Source: Methanomicrobiales archaeon (GTDB taxonomy: Archaea; Halobacteriota; Methanomicrobia; Methanomicrobiales; Methanoculleaceae). From it: DNA of 5,764 nt. The stretch covers positions 1 to 5,764 of the forward strand of contig JAAZIF010000287.1 in the NCBI GenBank assembly GCA_012510335.1. Direction: 5' to 3'. Shown piece by piece: positions 1-5,728 of the stretch; the first letter of the stretch is position 1, and each line of letters opens with the position of its first letter. The translations under genes and the position numbers were made by a program. The notes under the pieces were generated by a model. The model saw only the letters and a program-made list of their open reading frames with translations. It made no database searches and was not told the origin of the DNA.

Positions 1-452
1 AAGATCACACCTTCAGTGTTGTTTGTGCCGGCAACGTAGATCGCCTCAAACGCCTCCTCGGGAGTCATGTTCGCGATCCCCGCCGGATCGGATGCAGGGC
101 CGACCAGGAGGAAGTTGTTGTAGGCGAAGCAACGCTGGTTGATGCCATAACCCTCACTGATGAACTCATCTTCAAGCCCTGGCGAGTGGACGGTTACCAG
201 ATCGACATCGCCGCGCCGTGCGGTATCAAGCGCCTGGCCCGTCCCCTGGGCGACGATCTGCACATCTACATCAGATATGTTCTCATACATGTCCTCGAGC
301 TCATTGAGGAGACCGGTGTCGTATAGACTTGTTGTTGTTGCTATCCGGAGCACGCCCGGATCCGCAGCCTCCTGCGCCGAGGCAGAGAGGGCACATGCGG
401 CCAGGAGTACTATCATGATGCCCAGGAGAGGCATCCATTTTCTCGGAGTCAT
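1..452 (-). CDS. tupA: TupA-type tungstate ABC transporter substrate-binding protein, N-terminal part
   Basis: This is the secreted solute-binding component of a tungstate (possibly molybdate) ABC transporter; in methanogens tungsten serves formylmethanofuran and formate dehydrogenases. The gene is cut by the window edge after about 150 codons, whereas the family is usually about 270-300 residues long. Residues 1-26 form a signal peptide: basic MTPRK, a hydrophobic stretch, then either a lipobox-like LLAAC (Cys20) or an ASA cleavage site before Gln27. The mature part begins with the family hallmark LRIATTTSLYDTGLL (35-49), followed by GTGQALD (70-76), the LVTVHSPGLEDEF stretch (85-97), GYGIN (101-105) and YNNFLLVGPASDPAGI (111-126). 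These motifs separate TupA from the ModA and WtpA families. The ATG at 452 is chosen because it gives a full signal peptide; no Shine-Dalgarno sequence precedes it. It is transcribed divergently from hisD; permease and ATPase genes would be expected beyond position 1. Family assignment is confident; tungstate specificity is inferred from the family. Confidence 0.88.
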   Translation of the reverse strand, partial: MTPRKWMPLLGIMIVLLAACALSASAQEAADPGVLRIATTTSLYDTGLLNELEDMYENISDVDVQIVAQGTGQALDTARRGDVDLVTVHSPGLEDEFISEGYGINQRCFAYNNFLLVGPASDPAGIANMTPEEAFEAIYVAGTNNTEGVI

Positions 453-478
453 ACGGGCAGACAGTCAGGGAGATATTT

Positions 479-486
479 TATTTAAA
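479..486 (-). promoter_or_regulatory. TATA box candidate for tupA
   Basis: Read on the minus strand this is TTTAAATA, a close match to the archaeal TATA consensus. Its centre lies about 30 bases before the tupA ATG at 452, so transcription starting about 26 bases downstream would begin near 456 and give an almost leaderless message. That fits the absence of a Shine-Dalgarno sequence. A second TATA-like stretch, TTTATAATA at 490-498, would give a leader of roughly 15 bases. The whole 471-510 stretch is AT-rich within GC-rich surroundings. Confidence 0.5.
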
Positions 487-556
487 TGTTATTATAAAAT
501 TTAACAAATCCCATTTGCCAGGTGATCTCCACAAACCCACCCCCCATCTTCGGTGC

Positions 557-570
557 CGAAAACCTTAACG
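557..570 (+). promoter_or_regulatory. Weak BRE/TATA-like promoter for hisD
   Basis: The stretch CGAAAACCTTAACG has a BRE-like purine-rich part followed by a weak TATA-like CTTAAC. The TTAA core is centred near 566, about 29 bases before the hisD ATG at 596, so initiation would fall at about 592-594 and the transcript would be leaderless or nearly so. The pyrimidine-rich bases just before the start (CTTCCTCCCC) rule out a Shine-Dalgarno sequence. The TATA match is poor, so the exact box is uncertain. Confidence 0.35.
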
Positions 571-595
571 CTCCAGCCCGCTGACCTTCCTCCCC

Positions 596-1846
596 ATGTG
601 GAAAGCGCTGGATGTCGGGATCTGGGTCGCCGGGAGGCGGTCAGACCTCGACCGGGTGAAGGGCCCGGTCTCTGAGATAATCGGGAGGGTGCGCAGAGAG
701 GGCGACGCGGCTCTCCTCGACCTTACGAGGAAGTTCGATGGTATCGATCTCGACGAGATCGCTGTCCCTGATGAAGAACGGGAGGCAGCCTACGATCTGG
801 TGGATGCGGAGCTGGTCGAGAGTCTCGTGCAGGCGGAGGTGCGGATCAGCGATTTCCATGAGTTGCAGCGCAGCCGCGACCTCTGGCTCCAGGAGGTGGA
901 GCCCGGGATCACACTCGGTGTCAGGACGACACCGCTCTCCCGTGTGGGAGCTTACGTCCCCGGCGGGCGGGCGGCCTACCCCTCGACGGCGCTTATGTGC
1001 ATTATCCCGGCGGTGGTGGCCGGCGTCCGGGAGATCTGCTGTTGCACCCCGCCGCCGGTGAGCCCGATCACGCTCGTTGCGCTCGATATCGCCGGGATAG
1101 ATGAGATCTACCGGGTCGGCGGTGCGCAGGCGATCGCGGCGATGGCGATAGGGACCGAGACGATTCCGGCGGTGGAAAAGATCGTCGGACCGGGGAACGT
1201 CTACGTCACCGCGGCAAAGATGCTCCTCCGGGATGAGGCGGAGATCGACTTTCCCGCCGGCCCAAGCGAGATCGCGATCATAGCGGACGCCACGGCGAAC
1301 CCGACGTTCATCGCGGCCGATATCCTCGCCCAGGCCGAGCACGATCCAGACGCCGCATGTGTCCTCGTGACGACGGACGCGGCCCTCGCGGATAGGGTCG
1401 GGACGGAGGTGAAGCGGATGGCTGCGGGGGCGGCACGCCGGGAGATCATCGAGGAGGCGCTCGGGCACTCCGGCTACATAGTCGTCGGCGACCTCGATGA
1501 GGCGGTGGATGTGGTCGACGGCATCGCCCCCGAGCACCTCTCGATCCAGGTTAGAGACCCGCTCGGCACCCTCACCCGGATCCGGAACGCCGGGTCGATA
1601 TTCGTCGGGCCCTACGCGGCGGTGGCCTGCGGGGATTACGCATCGGGGACAAACCACGTCCTCCCGACTGCCGGGTATGCCAGGCTCTACTCGGGGCTCG
1701 ACGTGAACCACTTCTGCAGGCGCTCGACGGTCCAGGTGATCACGCGGGAGGGGCTTGAGGCGATCGGGGACGTCGTGGAGACGATCGCCGATGCAGAAGG
1801 GCTCCACGCCCACGCGGAGTCGGTGCGGGTGAGGAGAAGGGGATAA
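596..1846 (+). CDS. hisD: Histidinol dehydrogenase
   Basis: This cytoplasmic enzyme performs the last two steps of histidine biosynthesis, the NAD-dependent oxidation of L-histidinol through histidinal to L-histidine at a zinc site. The 416-residue protein is full length for the family (E. coli HisD is 434). By comparison with the E. coli enzyme the zinc ligands and catalytic residues are all present: Gln246 and His249 in ILAQAEHD, the Glu313-His314 pair in GIAPEHLS, Asp347 and His354 in CGDYASGTNHVLPT, and His406 in EGLHAH near the C-terminus. The conserved YVPGGRAAYPSTA (120-132), GPGNVYVTAAK (198-208) and IDFPAGPSEIAIIAD (217-231) are also intact. The ATG at 596 is the natural start because the family N-terminus (MWKALDV...) begins there; no Shine-Dalgarno sequence precedes it, suggesting a leaderless message. 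No other his gene is adjacent, and T-tracts follow the stop, so it is probably monocistronic, as scattered his genes are common in archaea. Confidence 0.97.
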   Translation: MWKALDVGIWVAGRRSDLDRVKGPVSEIIGRVRREGDAALLDLTRKFDGIDLDEIAVPDEEREAAYDLVDAELVESLVQAEVRISDFHELQRSRDLWLQEVEPGITLGVRTTPLSRVGAYVPGGRAAYPSTALMCIIPAVVAGVREICCCTPPPVSPITLVALDIAGIDEIYRVGGAQAIAAMAIGTETIPAVEKIVGPGNVYVTAAKMLLRDEAEIDFPAGPSEIAIIADATANPTFIAADILAQAEHDPDAACVLVTTDAALADRVGTEVKRMAAGAARREIIEEALGHSGYIVVGDLDEAVDVVDGIAPEHLSIQVRDPLGTLTRIRNAGSIFVGPYAAVACGDYASGTNHVLPTAGYARLYSGLDVNHFCRRSTVQVITREGLEAIGDVVETIADAEGLHAHAESVRVRRRG

Positions 1847-1856
1847 GCGAGACTCC

Positions 1857-1878
1857 TTTTTACCGGCACGGGTTTTTT
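1857..1878 (+). terminator. T-tract terminator after hisD
   Basis: Two thymine runs, five at 1857-1861 and six at 1873-1878, follow the hisD stop by 10-32 bases. Archaeal RNA polymerase commonly terminates at such runs without a stable hairpin, and I see no strong stem here. The rest of the gap up to about 2000 holds nothing I can recognise. Confidence 0.55.
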
Positions 1879-2003
1879 GAAGGCACAGCTCACCGCCCCG
1901 CCGGTTTTCGTTCTCCCGCCACGAACGCCCCGTATAACCCGGTTGCCAGAAACAGCGTTCATGCCGTTTGAGGGGCACGGCAGGCAATACGCCGCAACAC
2001 ACG

Positions 2004-2019
2004 GTAAAATTAATATATA
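2004..2019 (+). promoter_or_regulatory. BRE/TATA promoter upstream of the PKD-kelch surface protein
   Basis: The sequence GTAAAATTAATATATA is the best promoter match in the window: a purine-rich BRE-like part followed by an AT-only TATA box centred near 2013-2016. Initiation 25-27 bases downstream would fall near 2038-2043, giving the 2172 gene a leader of about 130 bases, long for an archaeal mRNA. A second, weaker candidate (CATATCTT, 2139-2146) would place initiation near 2168 and make the same gene nearly leaderless. I cannot decide between them from sequence alone. Confidence 0.5.
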
Positions 2020-2171
2020 CTTCCGAATCTTGCATTGATGAGGGAAAGAAGACTATATCTCGTTGAATTGTGGAATTCATACTTCTTAACAGCTCATTTT
2101 TGGAAAAGACGCCGCTCTGTGTGGAGTGAAAACGAAACGCATATCTTCACAAATTCATTGTATAGTACCAG
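2020..2171 (+). other. AT-rich leader region before the surface-protein gene
   Basis: This stretch has much lower GC content than both neighbouring genes (about 36% GC over 2001-2170 by hand count). It contains no Shine-Dalgarno sequence close to the ATG at 2172; the only purine-rich element, GTGGAGTG at 2121-2128, is more than 40 bases too far away. An open frame of 46 codons begins at ATG 2038 and ends at TGA 2176-2178, overlapping the downstream start by seven bases. Its codons (AGA, CTA, TTA) differ from those of the flanking genes and the peptide resembles nothing I know, so I do not call it a gene. No recognisable riboswitch or strong hairpin was seen. Confidence 0.4.
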
Positions 2172-5100
2172 ATGGTGAGAAAAGATTTCAGGCGCACCCT
2201 CATGATGGGGCTATGCCTGGTAGTTATGGTTTTTTTAATCTCTATCGGCACGGTGAGCGCTGCAGGGCCCACGGCGGATTTCACCGGCAACGTGACTACC
2301 GGCACCGTGCCGCTGACGGTACAGTTCACTGATGACTCGACCGGCGGCCCGGACGGGTGGGCGTGGTACTTCGGCGACGAGACGTATGAGGGGGAGTGGA
2401 CATGCGTGAACGCGAGTGCCTGGTCGAAACGGTACGCCCACAGTAGCGCCGTGATGCCAGACGGGAGTATCGTGCTTATGGGGGGGTGCGTTCAGTCCTT
2501 AGCTAATAACGAGACCTGGCGGTCGGACGATTACGGCGCAACGTGGGAATGCGTGAACGAAAGTTCCGGGTGGATATCACGGCTCAGGCATAGCAGCGTC
2601 GTGATGCCGAACGGGAGCATCATAATCATGGGCGGGAGCGGCTCGGGAGGAACCCTGAAGGACATCTGGCGGTCGGACGATTACGGCGGAAACTGGACGT
2701 GCGTGAACGAAAGTGCCGAATTGACGAAACGGGCCGCCCACACCAGCGTCGTGATGCCGGACGGGAGCATCATAATCATGGGCGGGGGTGGCTATGGATA
2801 TAACGACACCTGGCGCTCGGAAAACGGCGGCGAAACCTGGACGTGCGTGAATGCAAGTTCCGGGTGGCCGGCACGATACTACCACACCGGCGTCGCGATG
2901 CCGGACGGGAGTATCGTAATCATGGGCGGGACGTACTGGGACGACAATACCCACCATTTCCTGAACGACGTCTGGCAATCGGACGATTACGGCGGGAACT
3001 GGACACAGTTGCCTGATGCCGAATGGTCGAAACGATCCGGCCACAGCAGCGTCGTGATGCCGGACGGGAGCATCATAATCATGGGCGGGTGGGACAAATA
3101 TCACAACTCGTTTAAAGAAACCTGGCGGTCGACCGACGGCGGCAAAACCTGGACACAGTTGCCTGATGCCGGGTGGACGGGGCGGAACTACCACACCAGC
3201 GTCGTGATGCCGGACGGGAGCATCATAATCATGGGCGGGAGCGGCTCGGGAGGAACCCTGAACGACGTCTGGCGCCTCGAAACCGCCGGATCGACCGCAG
3301 AGAACCCCACGCACACCTACACCGAACCCGGCACCTACACGGTGACTCTGCAGGCATACAACGACGACGGCCACAACGTCACGCAAAAGGTAGCCTATAT
3401 CACGGTCACGCCGCCACCGCCCGAGGCCGGGTTCACCGCCAACGTGACCTCCGGCCCCGCGCCGCTCACCGTGAAGTTCACCGATGAATCGACCGGCGAC
3501 CCGACCACCTGGAAGTGGGACTTTGGCGACGGGGAAACGTCGACCGAGGAAAACCCCACGCACACCTACACCGTCCCCGGCACCTACACGGTCACCCTGA
3601 CGGTCGAGAATGAGGAGGGTAGTAATACCCATACCGACAGCATCACGGTCACGCTGCCACCGCCCGAGGCCAGGTTCACCGCCAGCGTGACCTCCGGCAC
3701 CGCACCTCTGACGGTACAGTTCACCGACCAATCAACCAACAACCCGGACGGGTGGACGTGGTACTTCGGCGACGAGACGTATGAGGGGGAGTGGACGAAC
3801 CAGATCGATGCGGCCGGGTGGTCGGCACGGAAATCCCCTGTGGCGGTCACGATGCCGAACGGGAACATCATACTCATGGGCGGGAGATCCACGGACGGCA
3901 AATACCTGAACGACACATGGCGGTCGACCGACGGCGGCGGAAACTGGACGGAGATGGCCGGGAGCGCCGAATGGCTGGCACGGTTCGGCCACACCGGCGT
4001 CGTGATGCCGGACGGGAGTATCGTCCTCATGGGAGGGTATGGCCACGGTTATGGGAAAGACGTCTGGCGGTCGACCGATGAAGGCGCGACGTGGACGCGG
4101 TTGCCCGACGCCGAATGGCGGGCACGGTGGGACCACACCAGCGTCGTGATGCCGAACGGGAACATCATACTCATGGGCGGGTCGCGGGGGGATACTCCCA
4201 GACAAGCGAACGACGTCTGGCGGTCGGATGATTACGGCGGAAACTGGACGAGGGTGACCGAGCACGCCGAATGGCCGGCACGCTACGGCCAGGCCGCTGT
4301 CGTGATGCCGGATGGAAGCATCATACTCATGGGCGGGAACGACGACGATTACGCCTATAAAAACGACATCTGGCGGTCGACCGATGAAGGCGCGACGTGG
4401 ACGCGGGTGGCTGAACACGCCGAATGGCCGGTACGATACCGCTACACCAGCGTCGCAATGCCGGACGGGAGCATCGTAATCATGGGCGGGTGGGGCGAGT
4501 CTTACTCCTATATGAACGACGTCTGGCGGTCGACCGATGAAGGCGCGACGTGGACGCAGGTGGCCGAGCACGCCGAATGGTCGGCACGATACAGTCACAC
4601 CAGCGTCGTGATGCCGGACGGGAGTATCATACTCATGGGCGGGCAGAGCAACAGTACCACCTACACGAACGACGTCTGGCGCCTCGAAACCGCCGGGTCA
4701 AACGCCCAGACCCCCACGCACACCTACAATGAGCCGGGCACCTACACGGTGACGCTACAGGCATACAACGCCGATGGCTACAACGCCATGCGAAAGGTCG
4801 GCTACATCACGGTCACGGCCCCCACTCCCACCCCGACCAGCCCACCGTCCTCCGGCGGCGGGGGCGGCTCGACGGTCGGGCCGGGCGGCGGCTATAATGT
4901 CGGCGGAGACTCCGCCGTGAGCACGGTCACCGTCACCGGCACCGGGCTTGAGACGTTCATCGTCACCGGGCGGGTGCAGTCCTCCCCAGGTGCCGGCATC
5001 CCCCCGGCGCCGGGAACCCCGTACCAGTACATCGAACTGACGCCGGCCCGGTTCGAGGAGATCACCGGCGCAAACATCACCTTCAGCATTCCGGCCGCGT

Positions 5101-5498
5101 GGCTCGCGGAGCAGGGATTTGCCCCGGGCGGGATCGTGATGCACCGCTACAACGGCACGGCGTGGGAGGCGCTCCCGACGTGGGTCGTGGATGAGAGCGG
5201 ATCGACGGTCACCTTCACGGCAACGAGCCCCGGGTTCTCGCTCTTTGCGATCAGCGGGACCGGGGATGAGGGTGCGGTGACGACCCCGATGGCGGTAGAG
5301 ACCACGCCGCCGGCGACAACACAACCCACCGGGACAGAGACCACGGCCGTGCCGGTCGGCGATGCGGTCCCGGACTTCCCGCTTCAAACGGTCGCCCTGG
5401 TAGCCGGGGGTGTCCTGGTGCTCGCCGGGGCCGGATACCTTGTCCGCCGGCGGTGGATCAGGAGGCAGAACCCGGCACTCTTCAGGGACTACGATTGA
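2172..5498 (+). CDS. Membrane-anchored surface protein with two kelch propellers nested in PKD domains and a PGF-pre-PGF-like domain
   Basis: This is an 1108-residue envelope protein, probably involved in adhesion or in surface-layer or matrix contacts; no catalytic motif is evident. Order of parts: signal peptide 1-30 (basic start, hydrophobic core, cleavage near TVSA); N-terminal half of a PKD domain (33-70, ending WYFGDE); six kelch-like blades (76-370); the C-terminal half of that PKD domain (376-413, NPTHTYTEPGTYTVTL); an intact PKD domain (417-494, with WKWDFGDG); a second split PKD (498-535) with six blades (541-838) and its second half (846-881); a Pro/Thr/Ser/Gly linker (884-907); a PGF-pre-PGF-like domain (about 912-1030); a Thr-rich stalk; a transmembrane helix (about 1072-1090); and a basic cytoplasmic tail. 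Each blade carries RxxHTSVVMPDGSIIIMGG or a variant of it. At least 18 N-glycosylation sequons are present. The ATG at 2172 is the only start giving a signal peptide; an in-frame TAG lies at 2163-2165. The gene stands alone. Domain calls are confident; the biological role is inference. Confidence 0.92.
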   Translation: MVRKDFRRTLMMGLCLVVMVFLISIGTVSAAGPTADFTGNVTTGTVPLTVQFTDDSTGGPDGWAWYFGDETYEGEWTCVNASAWSKRYAHSSAVMPDGSIVLMGGCVQSLANNETWRSDDYGATWECVNESSGWISRLRHSSVVMPNGSIIIMGGSGSGGTLKDIWRSDDYGGNWTCVNESAELTKRAAHTSVVMPDGSIIIMGGGGYGYNDTWRSENGGETWTCVNASSGWPARYYHTGVAMPDGSIVIMGGTYWDDNTHHFLNDVWQSDDYGGNWTQLPDAEWSKRSGHSSVVMPDGSIIIMGGWDKYHNSFKETWRSTDGGKTWTQLPDAGWTGRNYHTSVVMPDGSIIIMGGSGSGGTLNDVWRLETAGSTAENPTHTYTEPGTYTVTLQAYNDDGHNVTQKVAYITVTPPPPEAGFTANVTSGPAPLTVKFTDESTGDPTTWKWDFGDGETSTEENPTHTYTVPGTYTVTLTVENEEGSNTHTDSITVTLPPPEARFTASVTSGTAPLTVQFTDQSTNNPDGWTWYFGDETYEGEWTNQIDAAGWSARKSPVAVTMPNGNIILMGGRSTDGKYLNDTWRSTDGGGNWTEMAGSAEWLARFGHTGVVMPDGSIVLMGGYGHGYGKDVWRSTDEGATWTRLPDAEWRARWDHTSVVMPNGNIILMGGSRGDTPRQANDVWRSDDYGGNWTRVTEHAEWPARYGQAAVVMPDGSIILMGGNDDDYAYKNDIWRSTDEGATWTRVAEHAEWPVRYRYTSVAMPDGSIVIMGGWGESYSYMNDVWRSTDEGATWTQVAEHAEWSARYSHTSVVMPDGSIILMGGQSNSTTYTNDVWRLETAGSNAQTPTHTYNEPGTYTVTLQAYNADGYNAMRKVGYITVTAPTPTPTSPPSSGGGGGSTVGPGGGYNVGGDSAVSTVTVTGTGLETFIVTGRVQSSPGAGIPPAPGTPYQYIELTPARFEEITGANITFSIPAAWLAEQGFAPGGIVMHRYNGTAWEALPTWVVDESGSTVTFTATSPGFSLFAISGTGDEGAVTTPMAVETTPPATTQPTGTETTAVPVGDAVPDFPLQTVALVAGGVLVLAGAGYLVRRRWIRRQNPALFRDYD
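2268..3410 (+). repeat. First copy of the interrupted PKD-kelch module
   Basis: This intragenic module encodes a PKD domain split by a six-bladed propeller (residues 33-413). It is homologous at the DNA level to the module at 3663-4820. Positions 2350-2401 match 3745-3796 at 51 of 52 bases (offset 1395). The far end, from about 3264, matches from about 4671 (offset 1407). Both offsets are multiples of three, so the duplication preserves the frame. Confidence 0.85.
2397..3281 (+). repeat. Six tandem kelch-blade repeats, array 1
   Basis: Six in-frame repeats of about 144-160 bases each encode kelch-like blades. The MGG motif recurs with Met at residues 103, 153, 203, 251, 304 and 354. A 39-base core is identical at 2748-2786, 3051-3089 and 3201-3239, and has one mismatch at 2598-2636. 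Between blades lie Asp-box-like S-x-D-x-G-x-x-W motifs such as SDDYGGNW. Four blades in this array carry WTCVN or WECVN, a cysteine followed two residues later by a sequon. Confidence 0.9.
3663..4820 (+). repeat. Second copy of the interrupted PKD-kelch module
   Basis: This is the duplicate of the module at 2268-3410, encoding residues 498-883 with the propeller inserted at the same PKD position. The PKD edges are more alike between copies at the DNA level than many blades are, which suggests duplication of the whole module followed by divergence or partial homogenisation of the blades. An intact PKD domain (3420-3653) separates the two modules. Confidence 0.85.
3792..4691 (+). repeat. Six tandem kelch-blade repeats, array 2
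   Basis: Six in-frame repeats of about 144-156 bases encode the second propeller, with MGG motifs at Met residues 569, 620, 668, 720, 771 and 822. Blades 2, 4 and 5 end with near-identical DNA that encodes RSTDEGATWT. Unlike array 1 it contains no cysteine codons. The sixth blade ends in WRLETAGS and runs directly into the second PKD half, exactly as in array 1. Confidence 0.9.
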
Positions 5499-5536
5499 GG
5501 GCACGGCTCCCTGAGATAGGGCAGAACGCTTCCCCC

Positions 5537-5558
5537 TTTTTGAACACTCCGTTGTTTT
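5537..5558 (+). terminator. T-tract terminator after the surface-protein gene
   Basis: A run of five thymines at 5537-5541, preceded by five cytosines, lies about 40 bases after the TGA at 5498; a TTGTTTT stretch follows at 5552-5558. No strong hairpin accompanies them, which is usual for archaeal terminators. They sit just before the 3' end of the oppositely oriented HEAT-like remnant, so the two units converge here. Confidence 0.45.
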
Positions 5559-5563
5559 GGCCG

Positions 5564-5728
5564 TCACCTCGATCTCGGTGCCGAAGGCTCCGCCATCCCG
5601 CCCCGGGCCATCCTGATCTTCTCGATGGCATCCTCTGCGACGCTCTTCTCTTCCGCATCGCCACTTTGGGCAAGAGCCTCAAGCGCATCGATCGCCCTCG
5701 GGTTGCCAGTATATTTGAGCGCCCGGGC
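5564..5728 (-). pseudogene. 3' remnant of a HEAT-repeat-like gene with broken frame
   Basis: The minus strand encodes 54 residues that look like the end of a HEAT or PBS-lyase-type repeat protein: ALKYTGNPRAIDALEALAQ, then a second amphipathic helix SVAEDAIEKIRMARG, ending at TGA 5564-5566. The helix-turn-helix pattern with the NPRAI...LEALA core is typical of these repeats. No start codon precedes it. Reading upstream, the frame meets TGA at 5729-5731 and a further TAA near the window edge, and neither other frame continues an obvious HEAT repeat. It is therefore probably a decayed or truncated gene, or one with a frameshift close to 5730, where a short CAGGG-TAG-CCCTG hairpin occurs. A sequencing error there is an alternative. 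Its function is unknown. Confidence 0.5.

Noticed and set aside
160..504. Plus-strand open frame of 114 codons
   Set aside because: It is antisense to the TupA coding sequence and its promoter; Ser/Arg-rich with no recognisable feature.
1896..1939. Possible hairpin TTCGT...ACGAA between hisD and the next gene
   Set aside because: The stem is only five base pairs with a loop of about nine, no T-tract follows, and it is too weak to call.
641..2080. Long minus-strand open frame of 479 codons across hisD
   Set aside because: It lies antisense to an unmistakable hisD, is rich in Arg, Asp and His as expected of a GC-rich shadow frame, and shows no domain.
2577..4598. Two long minus-strand open frames (384 and 288 codons) under the kelch arrays
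   Set aside because: Their repetitive 'PAHDYDAPVRHHDAGV'-type peptide is only the reverse reading of the repeated blade DNA; the plus-strand frame has the signal peptide, PKD motifs and transmembrane helix.
2598..4660. Regularly spaced near-identical units resembling a CRISPR array
   Set aside because: The period is about 150 bases, the units are in one coding frame, and the sequence between them encodes conserved parts of the blades, so these are protein repeats.
4755..5567. Minus-strand open frame of 270 codons over the PGF-pre-PGF-like region
   Set aside because: Antisense shadow of the surface-protein gene, with Arg/Gly/Asp-rich low-information sequence.
5574..5585. Second copy of the TTCGG-TG-CCGAA-like palindrome (CTCGGTGCCGAA)
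   Set aside because: It lies inside the HEAT-like coding remnant, away from any promoter, and probably occurs by chance; it weakens the case for the copy at 549-560.
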